Numbered from the stretch's first letter, positions 1-5,847 are shown. The stretch: DNA of 5,956 nt from an uncultured Eubacteriales bacterium (GCA_902797345.1 CADBSL010000213.1:1-5956); one strand, 5' to 3'. The notes: generated by a model from the sequence alone, not told the origin. Numbers and translations are program-made.

Positions 1-27
1 GAAAACAAAATAATCACAGACAAAGCG

Positions 28-69
28 AGATCCCTCGGTTTTATAAAGCCGAGGGATCTTTCATTTTTT
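28..69 (+). terminator. Intrinsic terminator hairpin shared by convergent transcripts
   Basis: An 11-bp perfect inverted repeat (AGATCCCTCGG at 28-38, CCGAGGGATCT at 49-59) encloses a 10-nt loop and is followed on the plus strand by a T-rich tail at 59-69. This is a good rho-independent terminator for a plus-strand gene ending left of the window. Read on the minus strand the same stem is followed by a weaker, interrupted T-rich stretch (positions 27 down to 1), so it may also end the regulator transcript. The regulator stop codon (41-43) lies in the loop. Confidence 0.85.
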
Positions 70-1864
70 GGAGAGCTTCTATTGTGGTGCGCCGGTCTGA
101 AACAAACATCTGTGTCAGCTGCGACAGATAATCGGAAACAGAACGGGTCAGTGCAGGGTTTTGGAACACGAAGGCCCCATAAGGTGGTTGGTTGCTCAAA
201 ACCGTCACGGCGTCCGTGAGCAGGACGATGTTGATCCGTCGGAAGGGCGAGTCCGGCAGAAGGGTCAGGTGGAAATTCTTTTCCCCTTGGACCAGGTCCT
301 GGATCGCGGTCAGGTGTTCGTCGTATTCTTCCCGGGTGTAGTAGATGGAGAGGTCCATCAACTCCATCCCGAAAGGGATGAGATGCCCTTGCGGCGGAAC
401 GTTTTCTCCCGGGTAGAAAAGCATGTCCGTTGGGGTATCCCGAAGGGAGGACATGAATTGTTCCCGCAGTCCCCGATAAAGGACCAGGATCTCTTCCTTA
501 CGGGTTGCTTCGACACCTGCACGGGAAAGGATCCGGGACAGAAGTTTTTCTGGCATGGTGAAAACGGGGAATTCCGTCAGCAGGGTCCGCTCGCCCTGTT
601 TGTCCCGGCAGAAGCGGTGGAAGGATTCTTTGGAGTCTTCATTATATACTTTCAGGAAAGGCGATGCGTCGGAGAGCATGGCGGTGTATTCCCGTTTCAG
701 CATTTCCAGTCGCTCCGGGTCTGTGATGTATTCGTACCACCGGGATCCCCCGCTGGAAGACGGGAAAAAACCGTGGATGCAGGCGGCACCGGTCCGCAGG
801 AACACTGTGTGACAGAATCGATTGTTTTGGACTTTTCGGAACACGTAGGGTTCGATCATCCCGGAGGTATAAAGGGGGAACCATCCTTTGATGGCATCGG
901 TCATCTCTTCCCCTTCCCAATCCACGTTGTGGATGATCCGGATCTTCACCCCGTTGTTCACGCACCTCACCATCAGAGAAGCCCAAAGAGCAAAATAGCC
1001 CCGATCCCCGGTCATCCATTCCATGGGCTCGTCAGAGTACAAAAGCAGGGTACCCCCTTCCCTGGCGGCATCGGAGAGGAACCGGATGACGGCCGAACGC
1101 AGCCCCTCCATCCCGATGTAGTGGGAAGAGACAGGCACCTCCGGTATTTCCGGAGAGGCAAAGGGCAGACCGGTGTCCGGGGAAAGCTCCTCCAGATACT
1201 GAAGGAGGGATTCGGCCATCCTGCCACTGTCCTGATCCTCAGAAGTATCATAGAGCCAGGATGCCAATGCTTCCGGGTCGAGGTGCTCCGGATCCGTTCC
1301 ACAAAGAGCCGCTACTTCTGCCGTCTGTCCGGTCTTTCCCGCCCGATCCACCAGCGCCCGGGCAAGTTCATTCGACAGCCGGATGTTCCGGTGGGGAGAG
1401 TAGATCCCGCTCCGATACCGGCTCACCAACGAGACATCGACGTTCAACTGTGTCGCCAGCTGCACATTGGACAGCTCCAGCAGAGTCATGGCCCGGCTGA
1501 GCCGTTCACCAAAGCGCCGGAGCTGCCGGGATTTTGTCTTCTTGCTTTTCGGCGTGAGGAACCGTTGCGGAAGCGTCACCTCTTCCGTATCATACAGCCA
1601 CCGGATCAGCGCTGGGATCAGGGCCTTTCGATCGGTATCCCCGGCGTGGCATAGTTCCGCCAATGCCGGCAGAAGATTCTCGTAATCCGCATAACGATAG
1701 ACCCCTTCCGCAAATACGGCGATGGTTTTGCTGTCAGACTTTGGTTCTCGATTCCCGGTCTTCAATTTCGAAATATTCCCCGGCGAGCACCCTGCGAACC
1801 GGGCGATCGTAGTGTTGTTGCACTGCAGCAGGGAGAACAGGGCAGTGATCCGTTCAGACAACAT
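41..1864 (-). CDS. Double-HTH (XRE-like) transcriptional regulator with large C-terminal domain of unknown function
   Basis: This is a 607-residue, probably cytoplasmic protein with no signal peptide or membrane segment. Two helix-turn-helix units are visible. HTH1 spans about residues 17-39 (TIARFAGCSPGNISKLKTG) and HTH2 about 132-155 (NVQLATQLNVDVSLVSRYRSG). Each is followed by a helical segment ending in the same motif, WLYDT (89-93 and 203-207), so the N-terminal 210 residues look like a tandem duplication. Residues 245-410 form an alpha/beta domain with a hydrophobic strand followed by an IRIIHN segment (308-313) and a GWFPLYTSGMIEPY segment (327-340). Residues 411-607 are a further region I cannot assign. 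The middle segment resembles what I remember of large XRE-type regulators in Clostridia, but I could not check this. No HxK phospholipase-D motif is present, so a ligand-sensing or interaction role is more likely than catalysis. The start is supported by a strong Shine-Dalgarno site 7 nt upstream. The gene is divergent from the SLH protein gene and is a plausible regulator of it and of itself. The DNA-binding assignment is fairly secure; the target and signal are unknown. Confidence 0.88.
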   Translation of the reverse strand: MLSERITALFSLLQCNNTTIARFAGCSPGNISKLKTGNREPKSDSKTIAVFAEGVYRYADYENLLPALAELCHAGDTDRKALIPALIRWLYDTEEVTLPQRFLTPKSKKTKSRQLRRFGERLSRAMTLLELSNVQLATQLNVDVSLVSRYRSGIYSPHRNIRLSNELARALVDRAGKTGQTAEVAALCGTDPEHLDPEALASWLYDTSEDQDSGRMAESLLQYLEELSPDTGLPFASPEIPEVPVSSHYIGMEGLRSAVIRFLSDAAREGGTLLLYSDEPMEWMTGDRGYFALWASLMVRCVNNGVKIRIIHNVDWEGEEMTDAIKGWFPLYTSGMIEPYVFRKVQNNRFCHTVFLRTGAACIHGFFPSSSGGSRWYEYITDPERLEMLKREYTAMLSDASPFLKVYNEDSKESFHRFCRDKQGERTLLTEFPVFTMPEKLLSRILSRAGVEATRKEEILVLYRGLREQFMSSLRDTPTDMLFYPGENVPPQGHLIPFGMELMDLSIYYTREEYDEHLTAIQDLVQGEKNFHLTLLPDSPFRRINIVLLTDAVTVLSNQPPYGAFVFQNPALTRSVSDYLSQLTQMFVSDRRTTIEALQKMKDPSAL

Positions 1865-1870
1865 GGTGGC

Positions 1871-1879
1871 ACCTCCTCT
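1871..1879 (-). promoter_or_regulatory. Ribosome binding site of the regulator gene
   Basis: Read on the minus strand the sequence is AGAGGAGGT, followed by GCCACC and the ATG at 1864. The GGAGG core to start spacing is about 7 nt. This strong site decides the start codon. Confidence 0.85.
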
Positions 1880-1890
1880 TCGTTTTTTTC

Positions 1891-1899
1891 AGTATAGCA
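1891..1899 (-). promoter_or_regulatory. Extended -10 promoter element for the regulator gene
   Basis: The minus strand reads TGCTATACT, a good extended -10 element (TG-N-TATAAT type), about 12 nt upstream of the ribosome binding site. The expected start is near 1884, giving a leader of about 20 nt. At 16-18 nt spacing there is no good -35 hexamer; that position (about 1914-1919) falls inside the GGACA...TGTCC dyad. A protein bound there would be placed to repress or activate this promoter. Confidence 0.55.
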
Positions 1900-1911
1900 T
1901 AGATTCCAAAG

Positions 1912-1961
1912 CGGACATCTTTTTTGCAATGAGGAAAAGTTGTCCACCGTTGAAGTCGAGA
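1912..1961. repeat. Degenerate copy of the downstream GGACA/TGTCC repeat; candidate operator
   Basis: GGACA (1913-1917) and TGTCC (1941-1945) form a 5-bp dyad with a 23-nt spacer. The spacer holds GCAATGAG (1926-1933), which starts 13 nt after the first G of GGACA. Repeat unit 3 downstream has GCAATGAG (5498-5505) at the same offset. The right arm TTGTCCACC is followed 6 nt later by GTCGAGA (1955-1961), and unit 2 has TTGTCCGCC and GTCGAGA (5430-5436) at the same spacing. The element covers the -35 position of the regulator promoter and contains the -35 of the SLH gene promoter. It may be an operator, or the remains of a repeat insertion. Confidence 0.5.
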
Positions 1962-1979
1962 AGAAGCCTCTTATATAAT
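1950..1979 (+). promoter_or_regulatory. Sigma-A-type promoter of the SLH protein gene
   Basis: The -35 is TTGAAG (1950-1955), the spacer is 18 bp, and the -10 is a perfect TATAAT (1974-1979). Transcription should start near 1985-1987, leaving a leader of about 64 nt. This is the best plus-strand promoter between the divergent genes. Confidence 0.7.
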
Positions 1980-1984
1980 GATTA

Positions 1985-2007
1985 GTATAAAGGGGTTTAT
2001 GTTATAC
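1985..2007 (+). promoter_or_regulatory. Stem-loop or dyad at the predicted 5' end of the SLH gene mRNA
   Basis: GTATAA (1985-1990) and TTATAC (2002-2007) are perfect complements around an 11-nt spacer. The left arm begins at or next to the predicted transcription start. It could form a 5'-terminal hairpin that stabilises the mRNA, or be a protein-binding dyad just downstream of the promoter. The arms are AT-rich and only 6 bp, so chance is possible. Confidence 0.4.
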
Positions 2008-2033
2008 GAAAACTGCAATAAATAAAAATGAAG

Positions 2034-2043
2034 AAGGAGGAGG
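2034..2043 (+). promoter_or_regulatory. Ribosome binding site of the SLH protein gene
   Basis: The purine run AAGGAGGAGG ends 6 nt before the ATG at 2050. It allows two overlapping anti-Shine-Dalgarno pairings, AAGGAGG with a 9-nt spacer and GGAGG with a 6-nt spacer, which fits high translation and fixes the start codon. Confidence 0.9.
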
Positions 2044-2049
2044 AAAACC

Positions 2050-5000
2050 ATGAAAAAACGACTATTCGGCATATTCCTGTCGCTGGCGCTGGTACTGTCC
2101 ATGATGCCCATGGGGATGATGGTAGCGCAGGCGGCGGAGGATGGATATCCGCTTTATATCGCCGGGACCCAGGTGACCAGCGAGAACGCAGATAATATCA
2201 CTGGAACAGGCATTACGGGTTCAGTCAGTTACAATGCTCAAACCAACACCCTGACCCTGGACGGAGCAACGATCAACAACACCACCCCCGGACAGATCGG
2301 CGCTGCGATCCAGTACACCGGCACAGGCACCTTAACCATTTCCGCCAGCGGCACGAACACCGTCACTGACAGTGTAACGCGGACAACGGATACTCACGGT
2401 GCAGAGTCTGCTGGAATCTCTGTGGGAGAATTGGGCTCATTTCTTTCTTCCCCTCCGTTGGTCAATCTTGTCATTGATGTTACCGAAGGTGCATCATTGA
2501 CAGTCAACGGAGGGAAGGCATCAGGTTCAAGTTATCCCAACAGCTACGGAATCACGAATCAATCGGCAGGCAGTATCACAATCCAGGGCGCGGGCACGCT
2601 GACAGCCAACGGCGGTGAATGCACGAATTGGAGTTATGGCATTCATACCTGGAAGGGCGGCATCACCTTCAACAGTACAGGAACGATAAAGGCCTACGGC
2701 CATAATAACTCGAATAGTTATGGAATCCTGACGCATGGCGATGTTACCATCAACAGTGGAACATTTGACGTGCAGGGCGCGGCTCCCGCCGATTACACTG
2801 GCTATGGCTTCGGTAATGCGAATCTGACGATAAATGGCGGCCAAGTGAAAATCCGCGGGTCAGCCAATGCTTTCTGCACTGGTTATACGCTCACTCTGGG
2901 AAAAGGTGTTAGTGCTTCGGCATCCTCCGTTGGTGACATTAGTGTAATTGGACCATATGAGCCAGAAAAACTAAGTACCTACAAATATATCTCAACCATC
3001 TATACCGCACCCCTGGTCACCGAATACGACCTCTGGGTCGCCGGGACCCAGGTGACCAGCGCGAATGCGGAGGACCTCTCCGTGATTAGCGGGGTGACAG
3101 TTACGGATGGCGGCGAAGCCCGCTATGATCCAGAAACGAACACCTTAACGCTGAAAAATGCCAGCATCGACGGTGCCGCTGATATTACGAACACGATTTA
3201 TGTACCCGACGGCGCCAGCGAATTCAATATCTCCTTTGCCGGCACGAATACGATTACCGCCCGGAATTCTTCCGGCTATTGCAGAGCAGTCAATGCTCTT
3301 GGTGCGGATCTTGTGCTTTCAGGCGGGGAAGAAGCTACGCTGACAATCCGGGCAAATATGTCGGGTGATTCCCCCGAAAACGGCGGTTTGCGCGTGGGTT
3401 CGCTCACGATCACCGGCGGTACTGTCACTGTCGAGTGTCCCGCTGAGAATAGTGGCCCAGCCCATAACCCCTACAGCATTTCTCTGAATAAGAACGCATC
3501 GGACGTGCTGAAGGTCACCGGCGGCAAGCTTGTCAGCAAAGGCTGGGAGCCGCTCTTCTACGGCGGGGGGAACTTTTCCGCCGCACAGGTGGACAGCGCC
3601 ACAACGCTGCGCGGCACGACGAGCACAGACGGCGCTGGTCTGGAGCCCTATGACTACGCCACAAACAGCGATTATTCCGGTGGAAGCTATAATAGCACCT
3701 ACCGTTATGTGGAGGCTGTGCCGAATGAGGCGGGAGGTATCAACATCGCCTTCACCGTTACACCACCCAAGGCCGGGGAGAAGACACACGACATCGGCAA
3801 CAGCGCGGTGATATCCGGCGGGAATGACCAGTATCTGGTGGTGGGTGATCTTTACGGCATAAGCATAGATGCGGTGGATTCCTTCCGGTACTTCGAGGGA
3901 ACGTTTGCGGCAAGCACGCCCTATTACAGTTATGCGCTGATCATACCGGCGGACGGTGAAAGTCTGCCGCTCCTGACCAGCGAGAATGTGACTATCACCG
4001 GGGGAACCTTTGTAAAGAGCGAAGCGCAGGACGACGGGAGCGCAAGAGTGTACTTTTCCATCACACCCACTGAGTTCGCCACTGTAATTGAGCGCGCAAC
4101 CTTTACCATCGACATCCCTAGCGATGGTGCAAGCATCTACGATCCGATCAGTGTTTCGACGACAGATATGGGCTATACCATTGCGGCCGACGCATTATGG
4201 GACATGGAGAATGGTGTTGACACACTCCAAGCTGGGCAGACCTATAACTTGGTTCTCCCGCTCAAACCGGATAGCGGCTATGTGTTTGCCGGCAGCGTAA
4301 GCGTTGCTGTCAACGGTGGTGCTGCAGTGACCGTGACAGCCCAGGAAGGACTGGCAGGCTGGACGAATCTTTCCGTGCCCGTCACGATTCCCGAATCCGC
4401 CCCAACGCCTTCCCCCTCCGGAGGCGGTTCCACCATCTTCCCTGTCATCTCGCCAGCTGAGATGGACAATGCAGAGGTGACAGTTTCCCCAAAGAATGCG
4501 GTGGTGGGCCAAACTGTAACCGTTACAGTGACCCCCGACGAGGGCTATAAGGTGGACAGCGTCACTGTCACCGACAAGGACGGCAAGGAGATTGAAGTGA
4601 CGGATAATGGCGATGGTACCTATAGCTTTAAAATGCCGGCATCTAAAGTTACCGTTACCCCGGTAATCATCGAAGACGGAGATGTGCCTCTTGTGAATCG
4701 GCCCTTTGTGGACGTTCCGGAGGACTCCTGGTTCTATGACGCGGTGTATTACTGCTACGATAACGGCTATATTAAAGGTGTGGATGAAACCCACTTTGCG
4801 CCGAATGACACCACCACGAGAGCCATGATCGTGACGATCCTCTGGCGGATGGAAGGGGAGCCGGAAGCAGCGGCCTCTTCCTTCACCGACGTGGAAGCCG
4901 GGTCCTGGTATGAATCGGCGGTGAACTGGGCAGCGGAAAAGGAGATCGTGAAGGGAATGTCCGAGACAACCTTCGCTCCCACCGCGAAGATCACCCGGGA

Positions 5001-5247
5001 GCAGATGGCGACGATTTTGGCCAGATATGCAGAGTTCAAGGGCAAGAAAGGCGATGATTATGCGGTGGATCTGTCCGGATTCGCCGACCTGGACAGCGTG
5101 TCCGACTGGGCGCTGGATGCCATGAACTGGTGTGTGGCCACGGAACTGATGAAGGGCGTCACCGACACTACGCTGGATCCGAAGGGCAATGCCACGAGAA
5201 CTCAGGTGGCAACCCTGATGCAGCGGTTATGTGAGAATATCCTGTAA
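2050..5247 (+). CDS. Secreted SLH-domain surface protein with beta-helix-like modules
   Basis: The 1065-residue precursor begins with a Sec signal peptide: KKR, a hydrophobic core at about 5-25, and an AQA-A cleavage site after residue 28. Two related modules follow, opening with YPLYIAGTQVTS (33-44) and YDLWVAGTQVTS (326-337), each leading to a TNTLTL strand. In the first, SYGI or GYGF recurs at 165, 195, 223 and 251 with LTI/GGT-type strands between, as expected for a parallel beta-helix like the Cthe_2159-type carbohydrate-binding family; that family match is tentative. Residues 562-780 are beta-rich and unassigned. A Pro/Ser/Gly linker lies at 781-794. Residues 808-873 (VSPKNAVVGQTVTVTVTPDEG onward, closing with FKMPASKVTV) resemble an InlB-type repeat or bacterial Ig-like domain. 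Three SLH domains close the protein at about 885-935, 944-996 and 1007-1061, with binding-loop motifs TTRA (922-925), ITRE (981-984) and ATRT (1048-1051) that keep the key Arg. SLH domains bind pyruvylated secondary cell-wall polymers, so the protein should sit on the outer wall and display its N-terminal part. No catalytic motif is evident; glycan binding or adhesion is inferred. Confidence 0.93.
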   Translation: MKKRLFGIFLSLALVLSMMPMGMMVAQAAEDGYPLYIAGTQVTSENADNITGTGITGSVSYNAQTNTLTLDGATINNTTPGQIGAAIQYTGTGTLTISASGTNTVTDSVTRTTDTHGAESAGISVGELGSFLSSPPLVNLVIDVTEGASLTVNGGKASGSSYPNSYGITNQSAGSITIQGAGTLTANGGECTNWSYGIHTWKGGITFNSTGTIKAYGHNNSNSYGILTHGDVTINSGTFDVQGAAPADYTGYGFGNANLTINGGQVKIRGSANAFCTGYTLTLGKGVSASASSVGDISVIGPYEPEKLSTYKYISTIYTAPLVTEYDLWVAGTQVTSANAEDLSVISGVTVTDGGEARYDPETNTLTLKNASIDGAADITNTIYVPDGASEFNISFAGTNTITARNSSGYCRAVNALGADLVLSGGEEATLTIRANMSGDSPENGGLRVGSLTITGGTVTVECPAENSGPAHNPYSISLNKNASDVLKVTGGKLVSKGWEPLFYGGGNFSAAQVDSATTLRGTTSTDGAGLEPYDYATNSDYSGGSYNSTYRYVEAVPNEAGGINIAFTVTPPKAGEKTHDIGNSAVISGGNDQYLVVGDLYGISIDAVDSFRYFEGTFAASTPYYSYALIIPADGESLPLLTSENVTITGGTFVKSEAQDDGSARVYFSITPTEFATVIERATFTIDIPSDGASIYDPISVSTTDMGYTIAADALWDMENGVDTLQAGQTYNLVLPLKPDSGYVFAGSVSVAVNGGAAVTVTAQEGLAGWTNLSVPVTIPESAPTPSPSGGGSTIFPVISPAEMDNAEVTVSPKNAVVGQTVTVTVTPDEGYKVDSVTVTDKDGKEIEVTDNGDGTYSFKMPASKVTVTPVIIEDGDVPLVNRPFVDVPEDSWFYDAVYYCYDNGYIKGVDETHFAPNDTTTRAMIVTILWRMEGEPEAAASSFTDVEAGSWYESAVNWAAEKEIVKGMSETTFAPTAKITREQMATILARYAEFKGKKGDDYAVDLSGFADLDSVSDWALDAMNWCVATELMKGVTDTTLDPKGNATRTQVATLMQRLCENIL
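2159..2182 (+). repeat. Exact 24-nt coding repeat, second copy at 3038-3061
   Basis: The 24 nt encoding AGTQVTS and flanking bases in module 1 recur without change at 3038-3061 in module 2, whereas the surrounding module sequences have diverged. It marks the start of an internal gene duplication with a period of 879 bp (293 codons). Perfect identity suggests recent local conversion or strong constraint. Confidence 0.8.
4702..5235 (+). other. Triple SLH cell-wall anchoring region
   Basis: This is the coding segment for residues 885-1062. Each domain starts with an F-x-D-x-x-x-x-S-W-like segment (FVDVPEDSWF, FTDVEAGSWY, FADLDSVSDW), then a helix, then (V/I)KG(V/M) or MKGV, then the Arg-containing loop. 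Cys occupies the same helix position in SLH1 (C902) and SLH3 (C1028) but is Ala in SLH2. Three domains are the usual number for a functional trimeric-fold anchor. Confidence 0.92.
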
Positions 5248-5292
5248 GCTCGAAGCAAGGAGATCTTGCCGGGGCGGATGAAGCCGGAATAA
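5248..5292 (+). repeat. Repeat lead module L, copy 1
   Basis: This stretch starts just after the SLH stop codon. GCAAG (5255-5259) and CTTGC (5265-5269) form a small hairpin, followed by TGCCGGGGCGGATGAAGCCG. A second version lies at about 5528-5578, where GCAGGAGCC pairs with GGCTCCTGC and is followed by TGCCGGGACGAAGCCG. Each copy leads into a type A unit. No T tract follows, so this is not a convincing terminator for the SLH gene. Confidence 0.5.
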
Positions 5293-5387
5293 TCGGACAA
5301 CAGCCGGGAAACGAGGGATTTGTCCGCCAGTCATGGCGAGAGCTTTAAGGCAGAGCCCCCGCCGGCCTGGCCTGGAAGGGTCGAATG
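5293..5387. repeat. 95-bp repeat unit 1 (type A)
   Basis: The unit opens with CGGACAA (5294-5300), which pairs with TTGTCCG (5320-5326). It continues with GTCATGGCGAGAGC and ends with GGCCTGGCCTGGAAGGGTCGA. By hand alignment it matches unit 2 at about 84 of 95 positions with no gaps. Confidence 0.85.
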
Positions 5388-5482
5388 TCGGACAAATGCC
5401 GGGAAACGAGGGATTTGTCCGCCAGTCACGTCGAGAGCTTTTAGACGGAGCTCCCGCTGGCCTGGCCTGGAAGGGTCGATTA
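5388..5482. repeat. 95-bp repeat unit 2 (type A)
   Basis: This is a direct tandem copy of unit 1. Its dyad is the longest of the five: CGGACAAAT (5389-5397) pairs perfectly with ATTTGTCCG (5413-5421). GTCGAGA at 5430-5436 replaces the GGCGAGA of units 1 and 4 and is shared with the element in the divergent promoter region. Confidence 0.85.
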
Positions 5483-5577
5483 TCGGACAAAATGAGAGCA
5501 ATGAGCAGAATGTCCGCTTGCCCCGGAGCAGGAGCCAGGTGAAGAGGCTCCTGCCGGGACGAAGCCGAAGTAAACCG
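5483..5577. repeat. 95-bp repeat unit 3 (type B plus lead module L, copy 2)
   Basis: CGGACA (5484-5489) pairs with TGTCCG (5511-5516), and the loop contains GCAATGAG. Beyond the dyad the sequence is unlike type A: it reads TTGCCCCGG, then a 9-bp perfect hairpin (GCAGGAGCC 5528-5536, GGCTCCTGC 5546-5554), then the lead module before unit 4. The dyad start still keeps exact 95-bp spacing to both neighbours. Confidence 0.75.
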
Positions 5578-5672
5578 GCGGACAAACTCCGGGAAGGGGG
5601 CGATTTGTCCGACAGTCATGGCGAGAGCTTTTAGGCAGAACCCCCATCGACTTGGCTTAAAGAAATCGATCG
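5578..5672. repeat. 95-bp repeat unit 4 (type A, diverged)
   Basis: CGGACAAA (5579-5586) pairs with TTTGTCCG (5604-5611). CAGTCATGGCGAGAGCTTTT and GGCAGAACCCCC align without gaps to unit 1, while the 3' third (CTTGGCTTAAAGAAATCGAT) has diverged. Confidence 0.8.
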
Positions 5673-5720
5673 GCGGACAAAGTGGAGAAAAATACTAAAA
5701 TGTCCGCCTGCCCCGAGAAT
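5673..5720. repeat. Repeat unit 5 (type B, terminal partial)
   Basis: GGCGGACA (5672-5679) pairs perfectly with TGTCCGCC (5701-5708), starting one base before the unit boundary. CTGCCCCGAG follows, as CTTGCCCCGG follows unit 3. Similarity then stops, which marks the right end of the array near 5720. Confidence 0.75.
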
Positions 5721-5751
5721 CGCTCATCTTTCGTGAATAGTTGTGGTTAAC

Positions 5752-5796
5752 GGCAAGTGTTTCGCCCCGAATAAAGGGGTGGGCACTTGCCTTTCT
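5752..5796 (+). terminator. Two-part hairpin with short T-rich tail, candidate terminator
   Basis: GGCAAGTG (5752-5759) pairs perfectly with CACTTGCC (5784-5791). Inside it CGCCCC (5763-5768) pairs with GGGGTG (5776-5781, one G-T) around the loop GAATAAA. TTTCT follows directly. It is the first good terminator-like structure after the SLH stop codon, 500 nt downstream, so the SLH mRNA may carry the repeat array as a 3' untranslated region. Confidence 0.6.
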
Positions 5797-5803
5797 GTAT
5801 GAG

Positions 5804-5821
5804 AAGGCGGGGGTGCCTTTT
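5804..5821 (+). terminator. Small second hairpin with T run
   Basis: AAGGC (5804-5808) and GCCTT (5815-5819) enclose GGGGGT and run into TTTT (5818-5821). The stem is only 5 bp and partly shared with the T run, so it is a weak or auxiliary terminator just after the larger hairpin. Confidence 0.35.
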
Positions 5822-5847
5822 CAATCGGGGGATCCGGGATCAGCCTG

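Noticed and set aside
765..960. Phospholipase-D-like catalytic domain in the regulator
   Set aside because: The strand followed by IRIIHN is suggestive, but no HxK motif is present.
161..1654. Long open frame of 497 codons on the plus strand opposite the regulator
   Set aside because: It lies wholly antisense to the regulator gene, has no convincing ribosome binding site, and its translation is a low-complexity Pro/Gly/Arg-rich shadow without recognisable domains.
1940..1948. DnaA box (TTGTCCACC resembling TTATCCACA)
   Set aside because: It is a single site that differs from the consensus at two positions, with no cluster and no replication genes; it is better explained as the right arm of the repeat-like dyad.
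5546..5577. Hairpin at 5528-5554 as the SLH gene terminator
   Set aside because: The 9-bp stem is strong, but it is followed by GC-rich sequence with no T tract and is part of the repeat lead module.
5227..5619. Minus-strand open frame of 130 codons through the repeat array with recurring TGGQIP or similar residues
   Set aside because: The recurring peptide is the translation of the 95-bp repeat. The frame overlaps the SLH stop codon and the array divergence does not follow codon positions, so it is not a credible gene.
5293..5720. CRISPR array
   Set aside because: The repeated part extends across whole 95-bp units with no unique spacers between short identical repeats, and no cas gene is present.
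5293..5720. Insertion sequence or transposon
   Set aside because: No transposase frame, terminal inverted repeats or target-site duplication could be identified around the array; a non-autonomous repeat remains possible.
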